A DNA stretch of 64,000 nt from JAZUCL01 sp045639125 (lineage in GTDB: Bacteria; Bacillota; Clostridia; Oscillospirales; QAMX01). A program made the position numbers and the translations under genes. The notes beneath the pieces are model-generated. The model saw only the letters and a program-made list of their open reading frames with translations. It had not been told where the DNA came from and searched no databases. The stretch spans positions 62,001-126,000 of the forward strand of contig JAZUCL010000014.1 in NCBI GenBank assembly GCA_045639125.1. Reading direction: 5' to 3'. The first letter of the stretch is position 1, and each line of letters opens with the position of its first letter. This document shows positions 52,672-60,110 of the stretch, in pieces.

Positions 52672-52697
52672 AGCCTCGTCCAGCCTTTCAAAAATCC

Positions 52698-53615
52698 TTA
52701 CTTAATAAAACTTACAATCTCGTCACGCATACGAATTGCCTCATTACGAGCGTCTTGGGCGTAGTTTTTACCAATTCCGTCAGTCTTTTTCCATGCACAC
52801 ATAATGCCACGAGATGAATTGACAATAGCACCTAAACCGTCATCATTGAAAGCGTTGGCAACGTCACTTGCTTTGCCGCCTTGTGCACCATAGCCCGGTA
52901 CTAAGAAATAGTTTTTCGGCATATATGCTCGAAGTTCCTTTAACTCCTTCGGGTACGTTGCACCAACAACTGCACCGACTTCGCTGTATCCGCATTCGGT
53001 CACAAGGTCACTGCCCCACTCGCCTACTCGTTTTGCCATCTCCTCGCACAATTTACGGTCGCCCATTAGTCTGTCTTGAAACTCTCCTGACGAGGGATTT
53101 GAGGTTTTTACCAGTACAAAAATACCTTTCTTGTTCTCTCCGCAGCGTTTGAGGAATGGGTTAATTCCGTCTGTACCAAGATATGCATTGACTGTTAAGC
53201 AGTCTGCACCATAGACTTCACAGGCAACTCCGTTTACCATGGTCTTGCCCAAATATGCATCTGCGTATGCCTCGGCAGTTGCTCCAATATCGTTTCTTTT
53301 GCCGTCTAAAATAACGTACATTCCTCGGCTTTTTGCGTAGTCTATAGTCTTTTTAAGCATTATTGAACCGGCAGGGCCGAAAAGTTCGTAGTATGCTGAC
53401 TGGGGTTTTACCGCAGGCACAATATCGCACAATGCATCAATTAACCCACAGTTAAATTCAAAAATAGCATTTGCCGCCGCAGAAAGTAAATCCACTCCGT
53501 CTGTAAAATGCTTTGCTCGGACGTGCTCAGGCACATATTCAAGCCGTGCATCGAGTCCTGCTACAGATGGATTTTTAAGTTTTTTTATTGACTCTACCAA
53601 TGTATTTATTGACAT
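52698..53615 (-). CDS. pyrF: Orotidine 5'-phosphate decarboxylase, type 2
   Basis: Last step to UMP. 305 residues, the longer type 2 subfamily. AGLDARLEYVP at the N-terminus, the catalytic LDGKRNDIGATAEAYADAYL (Lys and two Asp), and LVPGYGAQGGKASDV are typical. The start at MSINTLVES follows CGGAGA; an upstream frame extension is out of the ribosome context. First of the pyrF-pyrK-pyrD cluster. Confidence 0.95.
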   Translation of the reverse strand: MSINTLVESIKKLKNPSVAGLDARLEYVPEHVRAKHFTDGVDLLSAAANAIFEFNCGLIDALCDIVPAVKPQSAYYELFGPAGSIMLKKTIDYAKSRGMYVILDGKRNDIGATAEAYADAYLGKTMVNGVACEVYGADCLTVNAYLGTDGINPFLKRCGENKKGIFVLVKTSNPSSGEFQDRLMGDRKLCEEMAKRVGEWGSDLVTECGYSEVGAVVGATYPKELKELRAYMPKNYFLVPGYGAQGGKASDVANAFNDDGLGAIVNSSRGIMCAWKKTDGIGKNYAQDARNEAIRMRDEIVSFIK

Positions 53616-53656
53616 AATCTTTTCTCCGTTTCGATATGTATATTTTTTACAGTATA

Positions 53657-54646
53657 TCACATTTTTTTTGCCTCTTCAACACAATTTTGGTTTGATTTTC
53701 GCCACTTTGAAGAAACAAATTCACTTATTTTTTCGCTACATTGGGACAGCACTATTGCACCGAGCATAATGGCACAGCCAATACCCTCTGATACTGTCAG
53801 CGTTTCTTTCAGCACAACAACGCCTGTCAAAACTCCAAACACTGATTCAAGACACATGATAAGAGATGCGACTGTGGCTTCCGTATACTTTTGTCCCACA
53901 ATTTGAAGTGTATATGCAACGCCGCAACTCATTACGCCTGAATAAAGAAGAGGTATTATGGCGGTACGAATTGCCAAAATATCCGGTGTTTCAAATATGA
54001 ACATCGCAATTAACGACAAGATACCTCCAACGAAAAACTGAACGCAGGAGAGCATTACTCCGTCTGTTTTGTCGGCATATCTTTCCACCAAGAGAATATG
54101 TATTGCATAAAATATAGCACAGACAAACGTCAATATGTCACCTGTATTTATCGCCGTTAACTCATTTGGATTTAAGCACAAAAAGCCAAGTCCTATAAAA
54201 CCAAGCACAACGCAAAACCACGTCAGTGCAGGTACACGTTTTTTTAGAAACAGTCCAAAAATCGGTACAAAGAACATATACAAAGCCGTGATAAATGCAA
54301 TTTTTCCAGATGTGGAGTAATTAAATGCGAATTGTTGGAAATTACACGCAAAAAAGAACACTATACCAACAGGCAATCCGCACAATACTGTACGGAGAAG
54401 TTTTTTACGATGTATTTTCAATTCCTTTTCACAAAGTTTCCTTTTTGCCCGTGCGTTTCTGAAAAGTACAACAGGGAGCAGTGCAAATGCACCCATTAAA
54501 ATACGCACACCGCTAAATGTAAAAGCCTCAATAGACTCCATTCCAACACTTTGGGCAACGAATGACGAGCCCCAAATTAGTGATGTCAATAAAAGCATCA
54601 GTACGCCTCTTAATTGTGTTTTTCCTTTGACGGACGTTTGCTCCAA
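53657..54646 (-). CDS. EamA-family (DMT) transporter
   Basis: 329 residues, ten predicted helices in two EamA repeats (LMLLLTSLIWGSSFVAQSVG and YSGVMSCGVAYTLQIVGQKY). Typical substrates are amino acids or other metabolites; none can be assigned. The start is a TTG with AAAGG about 11 bases upstream; an internal ATG at residue 17 is also possible. It is first in the long leftward run toward pyrF. Confidence 0.8.
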   Translation of the reverse strand: MEQTSVKGKTQLRGVLMLLLTSLIWGSSFVAQSVGMESIEAFTFSGVRILMGAFALLPVVLFRNARAKRKLCEKELKIHRKKLLRTVLCGLPVGIVFFFACNFQQFAFNYSTSGKIAFITALYMFFVPIFGLFLKKRVPALTWFCVVLGFIGLGFLCLNPNELTAINTGDILTFVCAIFYAIHILLVERYADKTDGVMLSCVQFFVGGILSLIAMFIFETPDILAIRTAIIPLLYSGVMSCGVAYTLQIVGQKYTEATVASLIMCLESVFGVLTGVVVLKETLTVSEGIGCAIMLGAIVLSQCSEKISEFVSSKWRKSNQNCVEEAKKM

Positions 54647-54726
54647 ATTATATCATGCCTTTCTAAAATAGTCACACACTACAGTATATCAAAGCCACAG
54701 CGTAATTGCAATATGTCTACATAAAA

Positions 54727-54755
54727 AACGCCTATCTTTTTGTAAGACAGGCGTT
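54727..54755 (-). terminator. Duplicate terminator, distal flank of repeat copy 2
   Basis: 29-base hairpin beginning AACGCCTATC and ending ACAGGCGTT: stem AACGCCT/AGGCGTT plus TCTT/AAGA. It is an exact copy of 55011-55039. On the minus strand it is followed by a T-run of about six. Confidence 0.85.
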
Positions 54756-55010
54756 CAGAGTGTCAAAGAAACCCCCAACCGCCAAAATGCAGAATATACC
54801 GATTGGGTCATTTGATGATCAAGCATATCAAGAAGTCAAAGATGAAGCATCGCACGAAAGCCCCCAAAAGGCTTGCTACGCAAGACATTTTGGCTTCCTG
54901 CACAAACCGCACGCTACCGTACCTATGTACGCCGACACGTGCGGTTTGCTTGTCTTGGTGGCTTCTTAGACCTCTGCCAGTCTGTCAAAAAATACTTTTT
55001 TGACAGACTG
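54756..55010 (-). mobile_element. Terminator-nested repeat element, copy 2 (255 bp)
   Basis: Minus-strand copy of the element at 35837-36088. Ends on the plus strand are CAGAGTGTCAAA (54756-54767) and TTTGACAGACTG (54999-55010), giving 10 of 12 matched inverted termini. The end hairpin has CAGTCTGTC/GACAGACTG where copy 1 has CAATCTGTC/GACAGATTG, a compensatory pair change. It sits between exact 29-bp duplicates of the PHP-gene terminator. Three single-base indels relative to copy 1 exclude a conserved protein. Confidence 0.82.
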
Positions 55011-55041
55011 AACGCCTATCTTTTTGTAAGACAGGCGTTTT
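55011..55041 (-). terminator. Terminator of the PHP gene; proximal flank of repeat copy 2
   Basis: Same hairpin as 54727-54755, starting 14 bases after the PHP gene stop on the minus strand. A G-U pair forms in the minus-strand RNA where the plus strand shows an A-C mismatch, consistent with use in that direction. Confidence 0.88.
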
Positions 55042-55054
55042 ATGTAAAGTATGG

Positions 55055-56224
55055 TTAGTAGAGTTTTTTTACTCCTTGTTCATGGTCGATTATCGCCCAT
55101 GTACTGTCAATAAGATTTGCAAACTCCTCTCGCTCCATTGCACGAATTACAAAGGATTGACGTGGTGAGTTTATATCCTCTCCGCTTATTTGAAACAGTC
55201 CGTTTTTATCGCACAAACTACGAAGCAGTGTCAGTTGCTCACTTGTATTTCTTGTGGGCATATACGTTACGGCACGTACTCCGTGACTTTTAAGAACATT
55301 AAGTAGTTCTTCCAAGTGGTCGTCCTCAAACTTCTGTGCTTTCTTGTCACCTGTAACGCTGTCGGACACGTCACCTAAGTATGCATAACAAAGTACACCG
55401 CCAACGTCTGTTGCAAGTGCAACTGCCTCGTCAAGAGTCGGGCACTCAGTTGTCGCATCAACGTAGATTTTTGGTACAAATGCTCCTTTGAGTATACCGA
55501 GCAAGTCATACTCACTGTGTGGATTCGTCTTGTCTGTCAGTTGTGCTTTTTGTTTTGGCGACAACAAAACTCCTATTTTTTCAAGGAATGTAGGCACGTC
55601 ACCATTTGCCTTCGAGATAATCGCTTTTGCAAGAGCAAGCATCAAATGACGTTCAGTTACACTACCACCGTCTTTATACATACTTAGCGGCAGTACGTCA
55701 CTGTCAAAGTCAAGGTTAATGCCGTACTCCCCAAGAAGTGTATTGATATTTGACACCATCAGCCGATTGCGGTCATTTCTCAATTCACGACGTTTTTCAA
55801 ACGCTGATTGTAAACGGTCGATATTTTCATGTGGTACGCCATGGATCGCCATATAACTTACACCGACTTGGTCGGGGTTGTTTGTACGGCGTTTTTCAAA
55901 CGGTGTACCGTCCATTCGGACACGACATTCCATACCCACAGTTACAGGGAAGTCCATAATCTCGCCTGCAAGGATAAACTCATTAGCACCTGCAATAGAG
56001 TCGTGGTCCATAATACCTGCCGTTACAAGTCCCTCTGCTCGTGCCGCATATACTGCCGCTGTCGGTGAATAGGGTGAAAATGAGTAACAGGTGTGAATAT
56101 GATTGTTTATGTATCTTCTGTCTTGTGTCGGAAAATTGGCACAAGCAAGTTCCTCTTTTAATGCAGACAGACGATTCTCCATTCCGTCTACATTCAATTT
56201 ACCAAGAATTTTTGAGTCAATCAT
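55055..56224 (-). CDS. PHP-domain metal-dependent hydrolase
   Basis: 389 residues. The PHP metal motifs NNHIHTCYSFSPYSP (HxH, about 40-54) and GIMDHDSI are clear, with later acidic and histidine positions (VGMEC, DATTECP, DINSPR). It probably acts as a phosphoesterase or other hydrolase; its substrate is unknown. It lies 11 bases after an SDR dehydrogenase gene, a pairing also seen for sugar-phosphate metabolism, so the two likely serve one pathway (inference). Confidence 0.82.
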   Translation of the reverse strand: MIDSKILGKLNVDGMENRLSALKEELACANFPTQDRRYINNHIHTCYSFSPYSPTAAVYAARAEGLVTAGIMDHDSIAGANEFILAGEIMDFPVTVGMECRVRMDGTPFEKRRTNNPDQVGVSYMAIHGVPHENIDRLQSAFEKRRELRNDRNRLMVSNINTLLGEYGINLDFDSDVLPLSMYKDGGSVTERHLMLALAKAIISKANGDVPTFLEKIGVLLSPKQKAQLTDKTNPHSEYDLLGILKGAFVPKIYVDATTECPTLDEAVALATDVGGVLCYAYLGDVSDSVTGDKKAQKFEDDHLEELLNVLKSHGVRAVTYMPTRNTSEQLTLLRSLCDKNGLFQISGEDINSPRQSFVIRAMEREEFANLIDSTWAIIDHEQGVKKLY

Positions 56225-56235
56225 TTATTTACCCC

Positions 56236-57108
56236 TTAATGAAGCATACATTGACCGCCTGAAACAGGAATAGCCTGTCCTGTTTCAAAGGTCTGCTCAA
56301 CGCAGTACATAATTGCCTTTGCAACATCGTTCGGAGTACAGCCACGACGAATAGGTGATTTGGACAAATAGAAATCCTTTACGTCCTCAACAGTTTTTGC
56401 ACCCGGCACTTTTCCTGCGTTAAGGTACTGAACGAACAAGCCACGTTCAGGGTCTGACCACAGTGGACCGTCATAGTAGTTACCGGGACAAATCGCATTT
56501 ACTTTAATGTTGTCGCCTACAAGTTCCAACGCAAAACTCTCTGTAAGTCCGATACCGCCAAACTTACCGCCTGCATAGGCAAAATTCTTCTTGGAACCTT
56601 CAAGACCGGACTTTGAGTTGATTTGGATAATATCGTAAAACTCATCTGGATTTGCTGTATGCTGTGCCTGCATAATCTGAGACACATACTTGACACACAA
56701 GAAGTAGCCTGTATAGTTTATCTTTGTTACAAAGTCAAAGGATTTAAGATCCATCTCTTTCAATCCGCCTGCTTTCAGTACGCCTGCATTTGATACGAGC
56801 AAGTCGATACCGCCAAACTTCTCAACAGTTGCGATAACCATATTCTGTACGCTCTCGTCACTTGATACGTCAACCGCTACGCTATATGCACGCTCACCTA
56901 ATGACTTGGCAACTTCTGCTGCAAGCGGTGCGTTCAAGTCGGCAATTACCACACTTGCTCCCTCATTATATAATTCCTGTGCAATACCAAGTCCAAAGCC
57001 TTGTGCCGCACCTGTTACTATGGCAACTTTACCGCCAAGTCTTCCCATTACATAGGGTCGCTTTTTGGCATTTTCTGCCGCATATACTTTTGCTTCTTCA
57101 AAATTCAT
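56236..57108 (-). CDS. SDR-family dehydrogenase, sorbitol-6-phosphate dehydrogenase-like
   Basis: 290 residues. Rossmann motif TGAAQGFGLGIAQEL (about 33-47), VSNAGV, catalytic serine in INSKSG and YAGGK (Tyr-x-x-x-Lys). The C-terminal NAICPGNYYDGPLWSDPERG and GRGCTPNDV-like RRGCTPNDVA segments are those of a clade often named sorbitol-6-phosphate 2-dehydrogenase. NAD(P) choice is not clear. It has a consensus promoter and heads a two-gene unit with the PHP protein. Confidence 0.85.
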   Translation of the reverse strand: MNFEEAKVYAAENAKKRPYVMGRLGGKVAIVTGAAQGFGLGIAQELYNEGASVVIADLNAPLAAEVAKSLGERAYSVAVDVSSDESVQNMVIATVEKFGGIDLLVSNAGVLKAGGLKEMDLKSFDFVTKINYTGYFLCVKYVSQIMQAQHTANPDEFYDIIQINSKSGLEGSKKNFAYAGGKFGGIGLTESFALELVGDNIKVNAICPGNYYDGPLWSDPERGLFVQYLNAGKVPGAKTVEDVKDFYLSKSPIRRGCTPNDVAKAIMYCVEQTFETGQAIPVSGGQCMLH

Positions 57109-57151
57109 AGTTATACCCTCTTTATATAATATTTATCTCTGCGATACTTCC

Positions 57152-57180
57152 ATTATAGGTTTTTAAGAGACAGTTGTCAA
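57152..57180 (-). promoter_or_regulatory. Consensus sigma-A promoter of the SDR-PHP unit
   Basis: Minus-strand TTGACA (57175-57180), 17-base spacer, TATAAT (57152-57157): a perfect match to consensus. Confidence 0.75.
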
Positions 57181-57220
57181 TGGCAAACGGCATCTAAAAA
57201 AATGATTTTTTCAAAAGCCC

Positions 57221-57249
57221 TTGTATTTTTCTCTGTTTTGATGTAGAAT
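57221..57249 (+). promoter_or_regulatory. Promoter of the THF riboswitch-folT transcript
   Basis: TTGTAT (57221-57226), 17-base spacer, TAGAAT (57244-57249). The expected transcription start falls a few bases before the aptamer. Confidence 0.6.
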
Positions 57250-57257
57250 AATTGCGT

Positions 57258-57357
57258 TTACAGAGTAGGGTAAACGGCGTAAAGTGCTGCAGAGACGGGG
57301 AGTTGCCCTGCAGACGAAGGCGAAAGTTGCGGTCGTTTACTCGCATCCCGCTGTTAA
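57258..57357 (+). promoter_or_regulatory. Tetrahydrofolate (THF) riboswitch aptamer
   Basis: Consensus elements in order: CAGAGTAGGG, GGCGTAAAGTGC, GACGAAGG, GGTCGTTTAC and GCATCCCGCTGTT. P1 is ACAG/CTGT, P2 is GTAAACG/CGTTTAC, and P3 is closed by CTGCAG/CTGCAG. It precedes a folate transporter gene, the classical setting for this riboswitch. Confidence 0.9.
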
Positions 57358-57388
57358 GTTGAACGTAAGATGTAATTTTCTGCGTTTT

Positions 57389-57435
57389 GGGTAGCAAATA
57401 TACCCCTTAACTACGGACGAAATAGAAAGGGGTAT
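57389..57435 (+). promoter_or_regulatory. Expression platform: SD-sequestering and competing hairpins
   Basis: ATACCCCTT (57400-57408) pairs perfectly with AAGGGGTAT (57427-57435), which contains the Shine-Dalgarno site of folT. The alternative hairpin GGGTA/TACCC (57389-57393 with 57401-57405) would free the site. The layout predicts translational control. Confidence 0.7.
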
Positions 57436-57440
57436 TTATT

Positions 57441-58055
57441 ATGGAAAAATTTTGGTCACCACTAAAAAAAGAATACTGGAAAAGTGCTGTAAGCGTATTC
57501 GGCGATTTACGAATGTTGGCATTCGGAGCGTTGTTTATCGCTCTCGGTACAGTCGTTAAAAGTCTGTTTATCCCGCTACCTGTCATGGGTCAGCAGAGGA
57601 TTATGTTCTCTTTTCTCGTATACAGCATTGGTGCCATGGTCTATGGTCCGCTTATGGGTGCAACTGTCGGTGGATTAAGTGATATTGTGAGTTGTATTCT
57701 GTTCCCGTCAGGGCCATACTTTTTCGGCTACACTCTGACCTCCATAGTCAGTGGTTTTATCTACGGCTTGTTTTTATATAAAAAACCAATTAGCGTTTGG
57801 AGATTTGTGTTTTGTAAATTAACCATCAACATCGTTGCAAACGTGTTGCTTAATGCCCTGTGGTCTACAATACTTGCAGGCGGTGATATAAACGCCTATG
57901 CCGTTTTAGTACTGGCTCGTCTGCCAAAGAATCTTATTATGTTGCCACTTGAAACGATTATGTATGTTTTTCTTGCACGCATAATAGTGCCAATTCTCAA
58001 AAGAGAGAGGTATCTCCCCTCGTGTGTTAATTCGCAGATTTCTTGGCGGTTATAA
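57441..58055 (+). CDS. folT: Folate ECF transporter substrate-binding component
   Basis: S component of an energy-coupling-factor transporter, 204 residues, six predicted helices. FGALFIALGTVVKSLFIPLP, QQRIMFSFLVYSIGAMVYGP and the late KNLIMLPLETIMYVFLARII are FolT-like. The THF riboswitch upstream supports folate as substrate. The shared EcfA/EcfA'/EcfT module is not in the window. Followed by a strong terminator. Confidence 0.9.
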   Translation: MEKFWSPLKKEYWKSAVSVFGDLRMLAFGALFIALGTVVKSLFIPLPVMGQQRIMFSFLVYSIGAMVYGPLMGATVGGLSDIVSCILFPSGPYFFGYTLTSIVSGFIYGLFLYKKPISVWRFVFCKLTINIVANVLLNALWSTILAGGDINAYAVLVLARLPKNLIMLPLETIMYVFLARIIVPILKRERYLPSCVNSQISWRL

Positions 58056-58056
58056 A

Positions 58057-58086
58057 AAAAAGACGATTGCTTTGCAATCGTCTTTT
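58057..58086 (+). terminator. Terminator of folT
   Basis: Stem AAAAGACGATTGC/GCAATCGTCTTTT with loop TTT and a following T-run. Confidence 0.92.
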
Positions 58087-58106
58087 TATATAGGTGGTGA
58101 GTTATA

Positions 58107-58355
58107 CTAATCATTAAGCAAATTGTCTGCCGTTACACCTAAAGCCTTTGCCAAGGCTTTTAGTTCTATATCTGTAATAAATCGTTCTCCGCTTTCCATT
58201 CTCTGTATTGCGTTTTTATCTAAATCTATTCCTTGCAACTGAAGTTTATCTGCCAAGGCTCTTTGTGATACTTTCGGTTCAAGTTGCTTTCTAAACTCAC
58301 AAATTTTCTTGCCACTAATATTCAACCGTCCGTCAGCATTTTTGTTTTTATACAC
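58107..58355 (-). CDS. Small XRE-family DNA-binding protein
   Basis: 82 residues with one helix-turn-helix: RKQLEPKVSQRALADKLQLQ, GIDLDKNAIQRMESGER, then DIELKALAKALGVTADNLL. A lone regulator of unknown target. Start: GTG 8 bases after GAGGAG; an ATG 33 bases upstream has no ribosome site. It lies next to the four-helix-bundle gene but is separated by 140 bases. Confidence 0.8.
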   Translation of the reverse strand: MYKNKNADGRLNISGKKICEFRKQLEPKVSQRALADKLQLQGIDLDKNAIQRMESGERFITDIELKALAKALGVTADNLLND

Positions 58356-58497
58356 ATAATCATCTCCTCGACATTCTGTGCTTGTCATTATGGAAAAGAA
58401 ATATTATTTCTTCTCTATTCTCTCTTATCTATTATCTGGAAACGACAGTTTTTGTGAAGAGTGAAAAGTGAAAAAAGAAACGCAATAATGATGCACA

Positions 58498-58842
58498 CTA
58501 ATTATTGTTCTTCTTTGCGGTATTTATTGATGAAATAAGTATCTTCTTTATTTCAATACAATTCTCAAGTATCTTTTTATCATCATAATATCCGCTTTCA
58601 ATAAGTAGTTCAATCCAATATTCACTTTCAGAACATTCTTTTAAGGCAATTTGCAGTTTGGCAATAAAATCATTCTTCCCGTGCCCATAAAAGGCTTCCC
58701 TTATATTTGCTCCAATACTTGTTCCACTGCGAATAAGTTGATTTGTAAGTACACTTTCTCTTTTTTCTCCTTTTACTTTATTACAAACTTTGATTATATC
58801 TAAAGCAAACTGTTTTGATTTAACAAGCAACGGACTGTCCAT
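58498..58842 (-). CDS. Four-helix bundle protein (S23/IVS-protein family)
   Basis: 114 residues. QLIRSGTSIGANIREAFYGH and FIAKLQIALKECSESEYWIE are the hallmark of the four-helix-bundle family first found as the open reading frame in 23S rRNA intervening sequences. Here it is free-standing. AAGGAG precedes the ATG. Its flanks carry GTGAAGAGTGAA-like repeats and a perfect dyad, suggesting a cassette. Function is unknown. Confidence 0.88.
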   Translation of the reverse strand: MDSPLLVKSKQFALDIIKVCNKVKGEKRESVLTNQLIRSGTSIGANIREAFYGHGKNDFIAKLQIALKECSESEYWIELLIESGYYDDKKILENCIEIKKILISSINTAKKNNN

Positions 58843-58864
58843 AGATTTTCTCCTTCAATTTAAT

Positions 58865-58886
58865 CAAACTCGCCAAAGCGAGTTTG
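58865..58886 (-). repeat. Perfect dyad before the four-helix-bundle gene
   Basis: CAAACTCGC/GCGAGTTTG, 9-bp perfect stem with a CAAA tetraloop, about 23 bases before the start codon on the minus strand. Between this and the tRNA terminator lie degenerate TTCACTATTCACTATTACTT-type words. Confidence 0.6.
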
Positions 58887-58979
58887 CACCTTACTTCTTC
58901 ACTATTCACTATTACTTATTACTTCAAAATCGACAAAGGTGATTTTCAGGGAAAAGTGAAGAGTTAAGAGGTAATAAGT

Positions 58980-59015
58980 AAAATCGACAAGATTCTGTTG
59001 AACCTTGTCGATTTT
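58980..59015 (-). terminator. Terminator of the tRNA pair
   Basis: 12-bp stem AAAATCGACAAG/CTTGTCGATTTT directly abutting the CCA end of tRNA-Glu; its A/U arm ends give a U-tract in the minus-strand RNA. Confidence 0.85.
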
Positions 59016-59090
59016 TGGTGACCCGTACGAGAATCGAACTCGTGATACCGCCGTGAAAGGGCGGTGTCTTAACCGCTTGACCAACGGGCC
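59016..59090 (-). tRNA. tRNA-Glu (anticodon TTC)
   Basis: 75 bases including encoded CCA. Acceptor stem GGCCCGT/ACGGGTC, anticodon arm CCGCC-CTTTCAC-GGCGG giving TTC, and T-arm ACGAG-TTCGATT-CTCGT all pair. Downstream of tRNA-Met by 37 bases. Confidence 0.96.
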
Positions 59091-59127
59091 TTATAAGTTG
59101 CCCTCGTATCTACAAGGGCAACGCTTT

Positions 59128-59204
59128 TGGTGGCTGCAGTCGGATTTGAACCAACGACACTGCGGGTATGAACCGCATGCTCTAGCCAACTGAGCTATGC
59201 AGCC
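59128..59204 (-). tRNA. tRNA-Met, elongator type (anticodon CAT)
   Basis: 77 bases including CCA. Acceptor GGCTGCA/TGCAGCC is fully paired, so it is not an initiator. Anticodon loop TTCATAC. T-arm GTCGG-TTCAAAT-CCGAC. A lysidine-modified tRNA-Ile2 is possible in principle, but the sequence looks like elongator Met. Candidate substrate of the TmcAL encoded at about 32.4 kb. Confidence 0.94.
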
Positions 59205-59224
59205 GTTTTTTAACAGTGTAATTG

Positions 59225-59253
59225 ATTATACTATGTTAATTTCAATTTGTCAA
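59225..59253 (-). promoter_or_regulatory. Consensus promoter of the tRNA-Met/tRNA-Glu unit
   Basis: Minus-strand TTGACA (59248-59253), exactly 17 bases, TATAAT (59225-59230), a perfect sigma-A promoter 20 bases before tRNA-Met. Confidence 0.85.
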
Positions 59254-59284
59254 GTACTAATTTTAGGTATTTTCAAAATTTCCA

Positions 59285-59313
59285 TTGCCGAAGTAGAATT
59301 TAACTGATATAAT
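59285..59313 (+). promoter_or_regulatory. Sigma-A promoter of the ttcA-like gene
   Basis: TTGCCG (59285-59290), 17-base spacer with TGA before TATAAT (59308-59313). Confidence 0.6.
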
Positions 59314-59345
59314 TACTTGTAAAGTGATTGAAAGGAGTATTAACG

Positions 59346-60092
59346 TTGCTTCAAGAACTACTATCCCTCGTGCGTAGATGTGCCGAGGATTACGATATGA
59401 TACACCCAGGTGACAAAATTGCCGTTGGCGTATCCGGTGGCAAAGATTCCCTTGCAGCCCTTGTTACTCTCGCACAAATGCGTAGATTTTACCCTAATCC
59501 ATACGAGGTCGAGGCTATAACTCTCGATATGGGTTTTGATGGTACTGACTACTCTCCTGTAACAAAGTTGTGTGATAGTCTTGGCGTTCGCCATACCATA
59601 AAGCGTACAAATATGAAAGAGATTATATTTGACATTCGCAATGAGTCTAATCCATGTTCTCTATGTGCAAAAATGCGTAGAGGTGCGTTACACGATGCCG
59701 CAATAGAAATCGGCTGTCGGAAAGTTGCTCTCGGTCATCACCATGATGATGCGGCAGAAACTCTTTTACTGTCGCTATTTTACGAGGGACGCATCTCATG
59801 TTTTCAGCCTGTAACTTATCTTGACAGAAAGGATATAACTCTTATTCGACCTATGCTCTATGTGCCTGAAAAGGATATTCGTTCTTTCGCTCGTAAATAT
59901 CCTCTGCCTATCGTAAACAATCCTTGCCCTGCCGACGGAAACACAAAACGTCAGGAGATAAAAGACTTAATTCATTCCATGGACAAGACAAATCACGGTC
60001 TGTCAAAGCGACTGTTTGGTGCTATGCAACGTCTGCCTCTTGATGGGTGGGCAAAAATCGGGCCTGACTTCTCAAACGAAAATGATAAATAG
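59346..60092 (+). CDS. TtcA-like tRNA 2-thiolation ATPase
   Basis: 248 residues. The PP-loop VGVSGGKDSLAALV binds ATP. NPCSLCAKMRRGAL gives a CxxC pair and NNPCPADG a third Cys, the set that holds an Fe-S cluster in TtcA. LGHHHDDAAETLLL is the second family motif. Likely thiolates C32 of some tRNAs, or a related position. Start: TTG 8 bases after AAAGGAG; an earlier TTG overlaps that site. It is adjacent to two tRNA genes and is followed 18 bases later by a glycosyltransferase. Confidence 0.87.
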   Translation: MLQELLSLVRRCAEDYDMIHPGDKIAVGVSGGKDSLAALVTLAQMRRFYPNPYEVEAITLDMGFDGTDYSPVTKLCDSLGVRHTIKRTNMKEIIFDIRNESNPCSLCAKMRRGALHDAAIEIGCRKVALGHHHDDAAETLLLSLFYEGRISCFQPVTYLDRKDITLIRPMLYVPEKDIRSFARKYPLPIVNNPCPADGNTKRQEIKDLIHSMDKTNHGLSKRLFGAMQRLPLDGWAKIGPDFSNENDK

Positions 60093-60110
60093 CAAAAAAG
60101 GAGTCTTTTC

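Noticed and set aside
54646..54660. TATAAT just before the eamA TTG start as its -10 box
   Set aside because: Transcription from it would begin inside the coding region, unless an internal ATG is used; no -35 at the right distance was seen.
59091..59127. Hairpin between the two tRNA genes as a terminator
   Set aside because: The GTTGCCCT/AGGGCAAC stem has no U-tract on the minus strand; it is more likely a processing structure in a shared transcript.
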